DNA of 64,000 nucleotides from Sulfotelmatobacter sp963788225 (GCA_963788225.1 CAWBGI010000002.1:1694772-1758771), one strand, 5' to 3'; positions 7,886-17,878 are shown, counted from the stretch's first letter. Made by a program: numbers and translations. The notes: generated from the letters alone by a model not told the origin.

Positions 7886-9124
7886 CTAGTCGCAACCGAA
7901 AGCCTGCAAATGACGGAGCCGGTCAGCCGCCGCCGCTCCGCCCTTTCGGGCAGCCGCATCCAGCAGCAGGCGTGCCTGGTCGCAGCTTTTGGGTACACCG
8001 TCGCCGCGCAGATACAAATCAGAGAGTGCTACCGTTGCCGCCAGGTTTCCCTTGCCCACGGCTTTCCACAACCACTGAGCGCCTTCTTTATGATCGCGTG
8101 GCAAGCCTTGGGCGCCGTTCAGGAATTTCTCCGCCGTGGCCAACTCTTCCGCACCGCTTTGCTCGGCTGCGGCAACGGAAGATTTTTCAGCGGCCGGGGC
8201 AGCCGGCGGCGCGCCTTCAGGTTTGTTCTTTCGTGAAATGGCGGTTGGTGGTTTCTCGCTCTGGACCGGGGAAGCGTCGAGATTGCCCTCCGGTGAAACA
8301 CTATGAGTGGTGTTGGATTGCTCTGAGGCCGCTGGCTCTGAAGCGGCGGCTGGGGCCGATGGGATCGCTCGTGCGGCTGCGGATTGCTTGCCGGTAGCGT
8401 CCGAAATAGCCTTTGTGCCCCGCCACGCCATATAAAGCAGCAATGCCAGAAGAATAGCGAGCAGCAGCCCTGCGTAGACCCGAAAACGGTTGGGAGCAGT
8501 CTCGGGTTCCAGATCGAAGTGGAGAAGATTTCTTTCCGGCAGAGTCCGTGCCGGGTTCAGCACGTCGTGTCCGCCAGCGCCGGTGTTGCGGAATTCAGGC
8601 TCGATCGCGTACTCCGAAAGCTCGCCACCACCGGGAGACCCGGGCTCGCTCCCATGACCTGCGGAAATGGGCGCAGCCTCCGGCACGTGCTGAACGTGTG
8701 GCTCCGCCAACATTTGCAGAAGCGCCCCGCACATCCCGCAAAATCGTTGTCCTGCTGAATTCGCATGAGCGCACGCGCCGCAAATGCGCAGAGATTCTTC
8801 GCCGGAGGCAGACGAATCCGGCGTCTCTTCGTCCTCACCGTCCTCACCCTTCGCCGCAGGCTTTTGTTCACCGTTCTGGTCGTTGATGGTCGGGTTGAGA
8901 ACCGGAGAGATGACTTGCACAGAAGCCGGCTCGGAAGGAGCGCCATGCCGCAACTCGCGCAACAGCTCGGAAACCGCTTGTTCGCGCTTCTCGGGCGGAG
9001 TGGTGAAATAAACTTCGGCCCATCGTCCCATATGTGCCCCTAGCAGAGGATTCAGGAGGGGATTTAGCTCAGGATTCGGCAAGGGGTTGGTGTCCGATTT
9101 TTGCGTGGGGGGCGGCAATAGCAT
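7886..9124 (-). CDS. Membrane-anchored zinc-ribbon protein with C-terminal Sel1 repeats
   Basis: 412 residues. The cytoplasmic N-terminal half contains a zinc ribbon with two Cys pairs (CGACAHANSAGQRFCGMCG, residues ~113-131) in a low-complexity Pro/Glu/Ala context. A single TM helix (YAGLLLAILLALLLYMAW) follows, then an Ala/Ser/Pro linker, and two Sel1-like repeats near the end (NGAQGLPRDHKEGAQWLW; LRGDGVPKSCDQARLLLDAA). The likely topology is a cytoplasmic zinc ribbon with periplasmic Sel1 repeats, which usually scaffold proteins. It is 70 bp downstream of a second TM zinc-ribbon protein on the same strand, probably one transcript. Function is unknown. Confidence 0.8.
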   Translation of the reverse strand: MLLPPPTQKSDTNPLPNPELNPLLNPLLGAHMGRWAEVYFTTPPEKREQAVSELLRELRHGAPSEPASVQVISPVLNPTINDQNGEQKPAAKGEDGEDEETPDSSASGEESLRICGACAHANSAGQRFCGMCGALLQMLAEPHVQHVPEAAPISAGHGSEPGSPGGGELSEYAIEPEFRNTGAGGHDVLNPARTLPERNLLHFDLEPETAPNRFRVYAGLLLAILLALLLYMAWRGTKAISDATGKQSAAARAIPSAPAAASEPAASEQSNTTHSVSPEGNLDASPVQSEKPPTAISRKNKPEGAPPAAPAAEKSSVAAAEQSGAEELATAEKFLNGAQGLPRDHKEGAQWLWKAVGKGNLAATVALSDLYLRGDGVPKSCDQARLLLDAAARKGGAAAADRLRHLQAFGCD

Positions 9125-9194
9125 TCTCCGGAAAGGCGGCGATATCTATGATTGCACTACCGGGAAAGAGGGTTGTCAAATCACCTACGGCAAA

Positions 9195-10946
9195 TCAGTC
9201 ACAGGCCTTGCGATTCGCCGGTTCGAATTGATCCAGCTGCGCTTCGCGCTGGCTGGCGAGCTTGCCCTTCGGGGTTTTTCCATAAAGATCGGAGCCCGGG
9301 CAGTAGTAGAGAGCAGTGTGAAGGTCAACCCAAACCTGTATATCGGGATTCCCTTTATATTCCGGCGCTTCGTCGGGGGCCTCGGCCAGACCGAGACTGA
9401 TGAGGAGCTTGTCAAAAAGGGAAAGATCAGCATCCGGTGCGGGACGCTTGTGGCGAACGGCGCTCCCAGAAACCAGAGTTCCGCCTGTAGCGCCTACGGA
9501 ATGATTGGACCAGATTCCCCATCGAATCACGACGACCATGAGTATGACCGCGATGGCGAGATAGAAATCGCCGCGTCGAGAGCGCCAGAAGCGTACTAGC
9601 GCGCCGGGCGAACGGGTCGCGGCGAGCGACTCCCAAAAATCACGGGCCTTCGCTGCCGAACTCCAGACGACATCCTCACCCTCCTGCTTCGGTCTTACCA
9701 GCGCCGTGGAGGGAGCCTCGACATTGTCTGCTTCTTCCTCTACCTCCACCTGCGCGGACGACAGGGACGGCTCCTCAAGCAAACTTTCTTCCGCGCTTCC
9801 CGTGAACGACTCAGCAAACAGCGGGTCACTGCTTCCCAATGGCGGGTTGGCGCCGATTGTATCTTTCTCCAGGTCGACCTGGCTTTGCTTCACGTTATCC
9901 GGATCAACCGGATGCGGCGTCTCCCTGGCGCCAGAGGCTGCTGGTGTCTCGTGGCTTGTCTGCTGCATGTGCCACGCCGATGCCAGCTTGCTCTGCATGC
10001 TGGAGTGGTCGCCGTCGGTAACGCGCGGGGCGCCGCACTTGCCGCAGAATTGTTCGTCCGCTATCAGTGTATCGCCGCATTTCCAGCAAGAAGATTTTGC
10101 CGCGGTGGCGGCCGTTGCAGTCGCTTCGGGTTTCGCGGTTGCGGCGGATTGATCCTGCGCCAAAGCTACGAGATTCGGTTGGAGTCTTTCAATGGCAGCC
10201 AGCATCGTAGATCGCTCAGCCGCCATGGATTTTTTCAATTTCGACTCGGTATCCCGGCCAATCGCTTCGGTCACCAGGCCGGCCATCAGTTGACAAGTGT
10301 GGATGTCCTGCTCGGCGTAGCCGTGAATCTTGTCGAAATAAATCTCCAGCCCGCCCACGATGTCGCCGTCGTGATAGATGGGGACGGCGACCAGAGATAA
10401 GATCCCCCGCTGGCGGCACGGTTCGGGGTCAAACAGCACTTCAGTGTTTACATCCTCGCTGCGAACCACCTGCCCGGTGCGGATGTTGGCAGCACAAACC
10501 GCCGACGCCAGAGGAACTTCGCTTCCCGGCGGCAACGCCGATGCGCCGGCTCCCGCGCGATAGCGCACCGTCTTTTCCTCGAGAATGCCAATGCCCGCGC
10601 CGGTCGCGCTCGTGATTCGGGAAACTTTCTCGGCGACCACGGCCAACGCTTTATCCAATTCGAGATGGCGCGCCTGAATCTGACGCTGCGCTTCGACGAT
10701 TTCTGCCAGCGTGAGCGTGTAGTCGCCGTCGGAGCGCGGGCTTTCTTCTGGTGCTGGCCGGCTTGCCGGAAGCGGAGCCTGCCTTGCCGACTCATGCTCT
10801 TGCTGGCGCAGCAGCTCGGTGTGCGACTCCATTCTTTCTTCCGCGTCCCGCAACTTGCGATGGTGCTGCTGGATGACATAGGCAGCTTCCAGCAGCTTGT
10901 CAAAAGTGCGCTCGTCGAGAACCGGTTTGTTCTTTTCTTCGCTCAC
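9195..10946 (-). CDS. GAF-domain, zinc-ribbon, single-TM signalling-type protein
   Basis: 583 residues. A coiled-coil-like N-terminus (residues ~1-110) precedes a GAF domain (~110-225, with AGIGILEEKTVRYRAGAG and LSLVAVPIYHDGDIVGGLEI). A zinc ribbon follows (CWKCGDTLIADEQFCGKCG, ~285-303), then a disordered stretch, one TM helix (FYLAIAVILMVVVIRWGIW, ~465-483), and a C-terminal domain with two cysteines (WVDLHTALYYCPGSDLYGKT) predicted outside the membrane. GAF domains sense small ligands or redox state; no output enzyme is present. It is transcribed just ahead of the zinc-ribbon/Sel1 gene, with the same ribbon-TM-tail plan, so the two may form a trans-envelope complex (inference). Confidence 0.8.
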   Translation of the reverse strand: MSEEKNKPVLDERTFDKLLEAAYVIQQHHRKLRDAEERMESHTELLRQQEHESARQAPLPASRPAPEESPRSDGDYTLTLAEIVEAQRQIQARHLELDKALAVVAEKVSRITSATGAGIGILEEKTVRYRAGAGASALPPGSEVPLASAVCAANIRTGQVVRSEDVNTEVLFDPEPCRQRGILSLVAVPIYHDGDIVGGLEIYFDKIHGYAEQDIHTCQLMAGLVTEAIGRDTESKLKKSMAAERSTMLAAIERLQPNLVALAQDQSAATAKPEATATAATAAKSSCWKCGDTLIADEQFCGKCGAPRVTDGDHSSMQSKLASAWHMQQTSHETPAASGARETPHPVDPDNVKQSQVDLEKDTIGANPPLGSSDPLFAESFTGSAEESLLEEPSLSSAQVEVEEEADNVEAPSTALVRPKQEGEDVVWSSAAKARDFWESLAATRSPGALVRFWRSRRGDFYLAIAVILMVVVIRWGIWSNHSVGATGGTLVSGSAVRHKRPAPDADLSLFDKLLISLGLAEAPDEAPEYKGNPDIQVWVDLHTALYYCPGSDLYGKTPKGKLASQREAQLDQFEPANRKACD

Positions 10947-11257
10947 GATTTACTTGGCCGTTTGCGGCCAGCCGACGCAGACCACTGGCCTGCCCCGGAG
11001 ACCAAGCCTATTCTAGTGCAATTCCTCCACCAAAGAACCTATTGCGAGATCGGTGGCCTCTGCACGAGATCGAACAGTTCGGTGATTGCACGTCGGTGAC
11101 GACGGACAAACTATAAGGAATTCAAGAGGTTACAGCAGACCGAACCGGCAAAGCCGGACGCGCACGCTGAGCTCTCGGGAGACTGTACAAGGTTACTCTC
11201 GTAAGCTGCAAGGCTGTTCACCCTGTTCGCGGCACTTTCTCTTGGAAGGACTCAACA
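10947..11257. other. Intergenic region, nothing recognised
   Basis: About 310 bases between the end of the RND permease gene and the start of the GAF gene, both on the minus strand. I find no convincing ORF, tRNA or repeat. It presumably holds the promoter of the GAF/Sel1 pair and the end of the RND transcript, but no strong terminator hairpin is visible. Confidence 0.4.
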
Positions 11258-14200
11258 TCAAATCGACGGGATGGGGGATGTGCGGATTTTGCTGGTGAGA
11301 TAGAAATGCACAGCGGGCGTGATGATCAGCGACAACACCATCGAAATCAAGACGCCGCCGATCACGGCGATGGCGAGCGGTTGCAGCATCTGCGATCCCG
11401 CTCCAAGGGCGAGAGCCAGAGGCAGCATGCCGGCGACTGTGGCCAGGGCCGTCATCACGATGGGCCGCAGACGACGGCGGCTGGCTTGCAGCATCGCGTC
11501 TTCGGCTGGGAGTCCGAGCCCGCGCATCTTTTGGTCTGAGTCCAGCAGCAAGATACCGTTCTTGGCCACGATTCCGATCACCATGATCATGCCCATGAAC
11601 GAGGAAATATTGAACGTGGTGCGCGTGATGAGCAGAGCAATGAAGACGCCCGATGTGGAAAGCAGCGCCGACGAGAGAATCGCAACCGGCGCGGCAAATG
11701 TGCCAAATTCAAATAGCAGCACGATAAACAACAGCAGAACGGCGAGAATCAAAACCATCACCAGATCGTGGAAGGAGCGTTGTTGCTCCTGGTAAGTTCC
11801 ACCGTACTCAACCCGGATGCTGGAGGGGAGATGCAGCGCGGTCACGGTCTTTTGCACGTCGGCCATGGCGCTGCCCAGGTTCGTGCCTTCTAGCCGTGCC
11901 GTGACGGCAACATCACGCTGCAGATTTTCCCTCCGGATCTCCGTCTTGCCGGGATTCTCGACGACCGTGGCCAGCGCACCCAGCGTGGCTGTGTGTCCGC
12001 TGCTGCTGACAAGAAGCGTATCGCGCATGGCTTCGAGCGAGGCGCGATTCGAGTTGGGAAATCGCACCCGCACGGTGTAGGCGCGATCATTCGCGACGAC
12101 GGGCGTAGGCGCCGGCTCGCCCTCCAGAATCGCGGAAGCGTCGACGGCGATTTCCTCGACCGTGAAGCCGGCACGAGCCGCCGTGCTGGGATCGACCTGG
12201 AACGTGACGGCAGGGCCGCTGATCGTGTTATCGATTCCGTTGAGAATGTCCACCACGCCGTGGATTTTGTGAATAGCGTCGGCGACCTTCGGCGCCCATT
12301 CTTCCAGTTGCTTGCTGTCTTGGGAAAAAAGTTTGATCTGAATCGGCTCCGGCGCTGATGTCAGGTCGCCGATCATATCCTGCAACACCTGCGTGAACTC
12401 AACGTCGAGCGCGGGTTCTCGCTGATTGACTTTGGCGCGAACTTCGGCAATCACCTCATCGATGCCGCGATCGCGCTTGCCCTTGAGTTTCACCAGAATG
12501 TCGCCGTAGTTCGCTTCGGTAACCGCGGCCAGGCCAAGCTGCAGGCCGGTGCGGCGGGAGGTGCTTTCGACTTCCGGAGTTTCATTCAGGATGTGTTCGA
12601 TGTGGCTGACGACGCGATTGGTTTCCGCCAGAGAACTGCCCGCAGGCATCAGGTAGTCGAGAACAAATCCGCCTTCATCCATTTCAGGGAGCAAGTCGGA
12701 GCCGGAGAAGTTGTAGCACACATAGGAAACAGCAATCAGCGCCAGGCTGAAGACCAGGAGCGCTCGCGGGTGCTCAAGCGCACGCCGCAGCCAGCGCTCA
12801 TGAAAGTTCACCACGCGCAGGAAGAAGCCGCTGAGGTGGGCGTCTTCGGCAGCCAGCAGGCGCTGGGCATCGTTGCTATCGGGTTCGGATGTCTTGCCCT
12901 CCGCTTCTTTTGCGGCTACATCGAACCCGGAGTCGGTTTCGGGTTGATCAGATACTGAATCCTTTCCTCCACTCCTCTCGTGCCGTCCCTTGATGAAAAA
13001 CTGGCTCAGATTCGGGGTCCAAGTCAGAGCCAGGGCGAGAGAGGTGAGAAGGGCGACTGTCATGGTGACGGCCAGCGCGCGGAAAAATACGCCGGTCACG
13101 CCGGTGATCGCGATCAGAGGAATAAAAACTACCACGGGCGTGATGGTCGAGCCGATCAGCGGCACAGTGATTTCCCGCAATGCACTTTCGATTGCCTCAA
13201 GACGGCCCTGGCCGGCGTCGCGATGCAGCACGATGTTCTCGACCACTACGATCGCGTCGTCAATCACCAGACCTACGGCAGCGGCGAGTCCGCCGAGCGT
13301 CATTAGATTGAAGGTCTGGCCCATCATCTTCAGCGCGATGAACGTAACCATGACGGTTACTGGAATCACCAGTCCCGCCACCAGCGAGGTTCCCCAATCG
13401 CGCAAGAAGACAACCAGGATGATCGAGGCCAGGATCAGCCCCAGCAGAATGGCATCGCGCACGCTCTTAATCGATTCGCCCACGATGATGGACTGATCGT
13501 AGAACGGTTCGATCTGCACTCCGGGCGGCAGCGTCTTGCGAAGGCTCTCGATCTCGTCGTGAACTTCGTTCGCAACCTGTACCGTGTTTCCGTCAGGCTG
13601 GCGATTGATGTTGAGCAGGACGGCGGGTTTGCCGTTCGCGGTTACGATGGTGTAGACCGGCTTCACGCCCGGCGCGACCATGGCTACATCGCCGATGCGA
13701 ACCGGGATGCCCGCAGGTGTGTTCTTGACCACCGCGTTGGCGATCTCGTCCGGCGTCCGCACCTGGCCATTGACCAGGCCAAGAAAAAGTTGGTGATTGC
13801 GCTCGAGCAGGCCGGGCGAATCGACCAGGTTGGTTTTGCGCACTGCGTCGAGAATATCAGTGACGGTGACGTTTGCCGCCAGCAGCTTCGCAGGATCGGG
13901 GGTGATGTGGAACTCCGGTTCCTGTCCGCCTTGCACCACCACCGTCGAGACGCCATCGAGCCGGTTCAGACGCGGCTTCATCTCATACGTGGCGATTTCC
14001 CATAATCGGGTTTGCGGCACAGTCGCCGACGTAAGACTGTAGCCGATGATGGGAAAACTAGCGAAGGTCATGCGGTGCGCTTCGACCTTGGCGGTGGCGG
14101 GAAGCTCCGGCTGCACCCGCGATATAGCGGCGTTCACATACTGGAGCGTCTGAAACATATCGACATCCCAGCGAAAATAAAGATCGACTTCCGCCGAGCC

Positions 14201-14467
14201 GCGGCTGGTGATGGAGCGCACCGTCAGAAGTCCGGGGACGCTGTTGACCGCCTCTTCGATCGGCCGCGTCACCGTAACCATCATTTGATCGATGGGCATG
14301 ACGCCGTTATCCACTCCGATCAGCACGCGCGGAAAATTCGTAGAGGGAAACACTGACACCGGAATGGTGAAAGCCAGATATCCACCCAGCAGTGCCAGGG
14401 TGAGGATCAGAAAAATCATTGGCCGGGAGTGGCGAGCTACCCAGTGATCGGATTTCTTCGGATTCAC
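11258..14467 (-). CDS. RND-family efflux permease (AcrB/CusA superfamily)
   Basis: 1069 residues, the usual length. An N-terminal TM helix is followed by a large periplasmic porter region, then TM bundles in two halves. The proton-relay motif in TM4 is present (GLVIDDAIVVVENI, with the paired Asp). A long charged cytoplasmic insert (HERSGGKDSVSDQPETDSGF and on) joins the halves. It pumps substrates across the outer membrane together with the adaptor and TolC encoded directly upstream (gaps 18 and 4 bp), giving the transcript order TolC-adaptor-permease. The substrate (metal or hydrophobic compound) cannot be fixed; no Met-rich copper site is evident. Confidence 0.9.
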   Translation of the reverse strand: MNPKKSDHWVARHSRPMIFLILTLALLGGYLAFTIPVSVFPSTNFPRVLIGVDNGVMPIDQMMVTVTRPIEEAVNSVPGLLTVRSITSRGSAEVDLYFRWDVDMFQTLQYVNAAISRVQPELPATAKVEAHRMTFASFPIIGYSLTSATVPQTRLWEIATYEMKPRLNRLDGVSTVVVQGGQEPEFHITPDPAKLLAANVTVTDILDAVRKTNLVDSPGLLERNHQLFLGLVNGQVRTPDEIANAVVKNTPAGIPVRIGDVAMVAPGVKPVYTIVTANGKPAVLLNINRQPDGNTVQVANEVHDEIESLRKTLPPGVQIEPFYDQSIIVGESIKSVRDAILLGLILASIILVVFLRDWGTSLVAGLVIPVTVMVTFIALKMMGQTFNLMTLGGLAAAVGLVIDDAIVVVENIVLHRDAGQGRLEAIESALREITVPLIGSTITPVVVFIPLIAITGVTGVFFRALAVTMTVALLTSLALALTWTPNLSQFFIKGRHERSGGKDSVSDQPETDSGFDVAAKEAEGKTSEPDSNDAQRLLAAEDAHLSGFFLRVVNFHERWLRRALEHPRALLVFSLALIAVSYVCYNFSGSDLLPEMDEGGFVLDYLMPAGSSLAETNRVVSHIEHILNETPEVESTSRRTGLQLGLAAVTEANYGDILVKLKGKRDRGIDEVIAEVRAKVNQREPALDVEFTQVLQDMIGDLTSAPEPIQIKLFSQDSKQLEEWAPKVADAIHKIHGVVDILNGIDNTISGPAVTFQVDPSTAARAGFTVEEIAVDASAILEGEPAPTPVVANDRAYTVRVRFPNSNRASLEAMRDTLLVSSSGHTATLGALATVVENPGKTEIRRENLQRDVAVTARLEGTNLGSAMADVQKTVTALHLPSSIRVEYGGTYQEQQRSFHDLVMVLILAVLLLFIVLLFEFGTFAAPVAILSSALLSTSGVFIALLITRTTFNISSFMGMIMVIGIVAKNGILLLDSDQKMRGLGLPAEDAMLQASRRRLRPIVMTALATVAGMLPLALALGAGSQMLQPLAIAVIGGVLISMVLSLIITPAVHFYLTSKIRTSPIPSI

Positions 14468-14485
14468 GCAGCCGCTCCGCGGTAG

Positions 14486-15829
14486 TTATTTCTCACTGGA
14501 GTTTTCCTTGGGGTTTTCCTTCGGTGACTCCTTCGGAGTTTCGGCGGGCGCTTCCACTTTGATCTTGGTGTTGTCGGGCAAGCCGTACGCTCCGGTCGTC
14601 ACCACTTTGTCGCCGGCGTTGACGCCTTCAAGAATTTGCGCGTCGTCGTCGTCCTGACGAATGCCCAGCTTCACGATTTTCTGATGCGCGCGCCCATCAT
14701 TGCCCACGAGCATGACCGAAGAACCGCCGTCCGGTGCAGTGATCACGGCGACGGCAGGAACGACCAGCGCATCTTTCACCGTCTTCGCAGTGAGAGAGAG
14801 TTGCACGCTGGTTCCGGGCTTCAACTGCTGTTTGGGATTCTTGCCCTCAAGCCACACTTCAACGGTGGTGCTGTTGGGGTCGAGCGCCGGACTCACCACT
14901 GTAACCATACCTTCTACAGGCTCGTCCAGTCCCGGCACTGTGATCGTTCCTTTGTCGCCGATCTTCAACAACGCGGCGTCTGCCTGCGGTATGTGCGCCT
15001 TGGCAATCACAGAGGAAACATCCATCACGGTGACGATGGGAGTTCCGGCCGCTGCCATTTCGCCGGGATAGAGTGGGCGGTCGGTGACCACGCCATCAAT
15101 CGGGCTGTGAATCTCGGAGTAGCTGAGCTGCGCTTCCGCCCCCAGATATTTACCGCGGGCCGATGCCAGTTGTCCTGCGGCGGACTTGAGTTCCTGCTTT
15201 TTGCCGATGGCCAACAGCGTGTCGAGATGCTTCTTCGCAATCGAGTATTGATTGCGCGCCTGAATAAAGGCTACTTCGGACTGATCAAGTTCCTTGCGAG
15301 GCAGCGCGCCTTCTTCGTAAAGTTGCTGGCGGCTTTGATGAACTCTTTCCTGAGCATCCAGGGCTTCTTTGGACTGCTGCGCCTCCGCTTCCGCCTTCTG
15401 GATTTCTTCCGGCAGGTTGGCCGCGGTCGTAGTCTCGTAGGCGGCTTGCGCCTGCTCGAGGCTGCCTTTATTTTCTTGCGCGGCGGCGGAGAGGTCACGG
15501 TTTTCCAGGACCGCCAGCAATTCACCCTGGTGTACCGGGCTGCCGCGCTTCACCAGAAACTTCTGGACCGGAGCGCTGATCTTGGCAACGATCGCCGCCT
15601 GCTGCCGGGGAAACAGAATGGCTTGAGTTTTAATTACGTGCTGAATCGTGGTTTTTTCAACCGGCGCCACTTGTACGCTCACGATGGGCTCTTTGTCGGC
15701 TTTGTCGCCGCTACAGGCGGCGCAAAGCAGCAGCCCACCGAATACGGCCAGCGTGAACAGCGAGCGGGATGCGCGGGGGTTTCGCGGATGCTGTTGGGGA
15801 AAAATGTCAGCGAGGGAGCTGTGGGTCAT
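14486..15829 (-). CDS. RND efflux periplasmic adaptor (membrane fusion protein), lipoprotein
   Basis: 447 residues. The N-terminal export signal ends in a lipobox (GGLLLCAAC, then SGDKADKEP), so it is anchored to the inner membrane. Biotinyl/lipoyl-like halves flank an alpha-helical hairpin rich in Glu/Gln/Ala (about residues 110-215), with SPIDGVVTDRPLYPGEMAAA marking the second half. A beta-barrel and a membrane-proximal domain follow. The C-terminus is a Pro/Glu/Lys repeat (ETPKESPKENPKENSSEK). Family members bridge the RND pump to TolC. The gene starts 4 bp after the TolC stop. Confidence 0.9.
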   Translation of the reverse strand: MTHSSLADIFPQQHPRNPRASRSLFTLAVFGGLLLCAACSGDKADKEPIVSVQVAPVEKTTIQHVIKTQAILFPRQQAAIVAKISAPVQKFLVKRGSPVHQGELLAVLENRDLSAAAQENKGSLEQAQAAYETTTAANLPEEIQKAEAEAQQSKEALDAQERVHQSRQQLYEEGALPRKELDQSEVAFIQARNQYSIAKKHLDTLLAIGKKQELKSAAGQLASARGKYLGAEAQLSYSEIHSPIDGVVTDRPLYPGEMAAAGTPIVTVMDVSSVIAKAHIPQADAALLKIGDKGTITVPGLDEPVEGMVTVVSPALDPNSTTVEVWLEGKNPKQQLKPGTSVQLSLTAKTVKDALVVPAVAVITAPDGGSSVMLVGNDGRAHQKIVKLGIRQDDDDAQILEGVNAGDKVVTTGAYGLPDNTKIKVEAPAETPKESPKENPKENSSEK

Positions 15830-15833
15830 TCGG

Positions 15834-17276
15834 CTAGAAGCTCCCCGTCAGAGTTTGCAGATTCGCGACTGCGACCCGGTACCGAACCTGCCCATCGTCA
15901 TAAGCATTGCGCGCTTGGGTGAGCGTGTTCTGGGCATCCACGACTTCGAGCACCGTCGATTCGCCCGCCTTATAGCGGAGGTTGGTCAGGCGGAGACTAT
16001 CGGCGGCCATTTCCGCTGAGCTGGCGAGCGATTCCATCTCCGACCGCGCCGTGCCGGCCTCTTCATAGAACTGCTTCAAGTGCGCCAGAAGCTGGCGTTG
16101 CTCGTGGCTCAACTCCAGTTTCGCCTGGTCGCGGCGCAGCTCCGCCTGCTTCAACTTGCTGCGGTCCGCGCCCCAACTGAAGATGGGGATCTGCAAGGTC
16201 GCTACCGTGGAATAACCCAGATCGCGTATGCCGTCAGTGCGAACCGCGAAGTGGTTGGAATCGATGCCATAGAAGTAGTCCATGTTCAAGCTGGGCAGCA
16301 ATCCTCCCCACGCGGCGGTCACCTGGTGGTTCGCGGCCGCGAGAGCCGCCAGCGCTGCCCGCAGCTCAGGATTGTTCTTCTTGGCTGCGGTTTCTACTTC
16401 GGGGAACGCGGGCAGGGGCTCGGGAGTTTGCAGGTCGTCGACCACGCTGAAATTCTCGTTCCAATCCGTAAAAATCAGTACGGCAAGATCGAGGCGACGG
16501 TGCTCCATGTCGAGCTTGGCTTCCTGCAAGTCGCGCTGCCGCTGCTGCGCCTGAATGCCGGCCTTGACTACATCCGCGCGCGCGACTTCGCCGCCGTTCT
16601 GCAAATCCTGACTGATCTTCAGAAAACGCTGCGCTTCTGTGGCCGCGCGTTGCGCGGTCGCATACTTGCGCTGCGCCGCGACCAGCCCGTAATAAGCCTG
16701 GGTCACCGTAACGACCAGCCCGCGAGTGGCGATCTCGGCTTTCGCCCGGGCCTGTGCCAGCGCCGCGGAAGAGCGGCGGTAATCTGCGAAATTCGTCAGC
16801 GAGACTGCCTGATGGGCGTCCCCTTGGCTGATGTATTCGTGCACGCCGTTATTGGCGATGAAGCGGCTGTCCAAGCAACTGGCGGTGAGCACGCAGCCCG
16901 GTGGCCGCGGACCCGTGCCCTGTGTGTAGATGAAGGAATTATTGTAGTTGAGGTTGGGAAGTAATCCGGCGCGCGCCTGCACGCGGTCTGCTTGCGCTAC
17001 TCCGAGATCGGTCAACGCTGAGTGGTATTGGGGATCGGCGACCCTTGCGCGCTCCAGAGCATCCTGCAGCGTGATCGTCAAAGGAGCGCCGTCGGCGGGC
17101 GCAGCATTATCGGAGGTTGGCGGCTGTAGGACTGGAACCACGGAAGATGAATCCTGTGCGAAAAGCGCGGATGGTGCGAGCGCGAGCACCAAAATGAGAA
17201 ACGATACGGACCGCACATTCCCGTTTTGAAACCGCTGAGTTTTCTTACCTGGGAAACGAATTTCTGTAGCTTTCAC
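15834..17276 (-). CDS. TolC-family outer-membrane efflux channel (RND operon)
   Basis: 480 residues with a signal peptide (FLILVLALAPSALFAQ). Two OEP repeats are built of long amphipathic helices: ALERARVADPQYHSALTDLG and GVAQADRVQARAGLLPNLNY belong to the first, ELRAALAALAAANHQVTAAW to the second. The terminal VLEVVDAQNTLTQARNAYDD is typical of the family. It provides the outer-membrane duct for the RND pump and is the first gene of the operon. It is divergent from LuxR-HTH pair 2, whose products are therefore candidate regulators. Confidence 0.9.
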   Translation of the reverse strand: MKATEIRFPGKKTQRFQNGNVRSVSFLILVLALAPSALFAQDSSSVVPVLQPPTSDNAAPADGAPLTITLQDALERARVADPQYHSALTDLGVAQADRVQARAGLLPNLNYNNSFIYTQGTGPRPPGCVLTASCLDSRFIANNGVHEYISQGDAHQAVSLTNFADYRRSSAALAQARAKAEIATRGLVVTVTQAYYGLVAAQRKYATAQRAATEAQRFLKISQDLQNGGEVARADVVKAGIQAQQRQRDLQEAKLDMEHRRLDLAVLIFTDWNENFSVVDDLQTPEPLPAFPEVETAAKKNNPELRAALAALAAANHQVTAAWGGLLPSLNMDYFYGIDSNHFAVRTDGIRDLGYSTVATLQIPIFSWGADRSKLKQAELRRDQAKLELSHEQRQLLAHLKQFYEEAGTARSEMESLASSAEMAADSLRLTNLRYKAGESTVLEVVDAQNTLTQARNAYDDGQVRYRVAVANLQTLTGSF

Positions 17277-17656
17277 CGACCACCTCGGGAGCCATCCGTT
17301 GAGTTGAGGACATGCTCAAAAGTCTCAGAACAAAAGAATTATCTTGACCCATCTGGAGCTAAGGCCGCAACTCTGGTCATATCCACTCCGCTTACGCAGA
17401 ATCGGCCATGCCCAAGTTAACGTTGCGGCGCAGCCATTTGTTCCTTTTTTCCAGTCCAATTTGGGAATGACTAGACTAGCACGGAGTTTGTGAATTTCTT
17501 CTCAGAGCCATGGGTCTTCTCCCTAAGTGCAAGTACACACTGGTCTTAGAAACACGGCGGCAGCGGGAGAAGGTTTGGCGAAAGATGTGCTTAACCGATT
17601 GGCGTGGAAAGGCAATCGGTACGATAAAAGCAACAAGCCGGAGGAGAACAAACGTG
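17277..17656. other. Divergent intergenic region between RND operon and LuxR-HTH pair 2
   Basis: About 380 bases with promoters facing both ways. A possible upstream extension of the HTH reading frame back to 17510 has no HTH-like content and I treat it as non-coding. A GAGGAG ribosome site at 17641-17646 supports the start at 17654/17657. No clear operator palindrome was recognised by eye. Confidence 0.4.
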
Positions 17657-17878
17657 ATGGATCTTGACAGGATGAAGGTTACGCCCCGCGATCAGCAGGT
17701 GCTGGACTTGCTGGTTCAAGGTTGCAGCAACAAAGAAATTGCCGGCCAACTAAGCATCAGCCCGCGCACCGTGAAGCAGCACTTGCGTACGCTTTTTCTG
17801 CGCGCCGGAATTCGGGAAGGGCGCAAACGTGTGCGCCTGGCCACCGCTGCCTTCGAGAAGGCGGAGCTGAAGTCATGA
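17657..17878 (+). CDS. Stand-alone LuxR/GerE HTH protein, pair 2 member A
   Basis: 73 residues from the ATG at 17657; the in-frame GTG directly before it is an alternative. GAGGAG lies about 10 bases upstream. It is almost entirely a GerE HTH (VTPRDQQVLDLLVQGCSNKE, then RTVKQHLRTLFLRAGI, KRVRLAT). It shares these last motifs with pair 1 member A at 7389. Its stop overlaps the next start by 4 bp (ATGA), so the two proteins are coupled and probably made in equal amounts. It is divergent from the RND efflux operon. Confidence 0.82.
   Translation: MDLDRMKVTPRDQQVLDLLVQGCSNKEIAGQLSISPRTVKQHLRTLFLRAGIREGRKRVRLATAAFEKAELKS

Noticed and set aside
14636..15922. Long plus-strand ORF opposite the RND adaptor
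   Set aside because: Antisense shadow of a well-supported gene in high-G+C DNA; no recognisable motif.
17510..17656. N-terminal extension of LuxR pair 2 member A
   Set aside because: Non-HTH sequence, and a good ribosome site exists at the later start.
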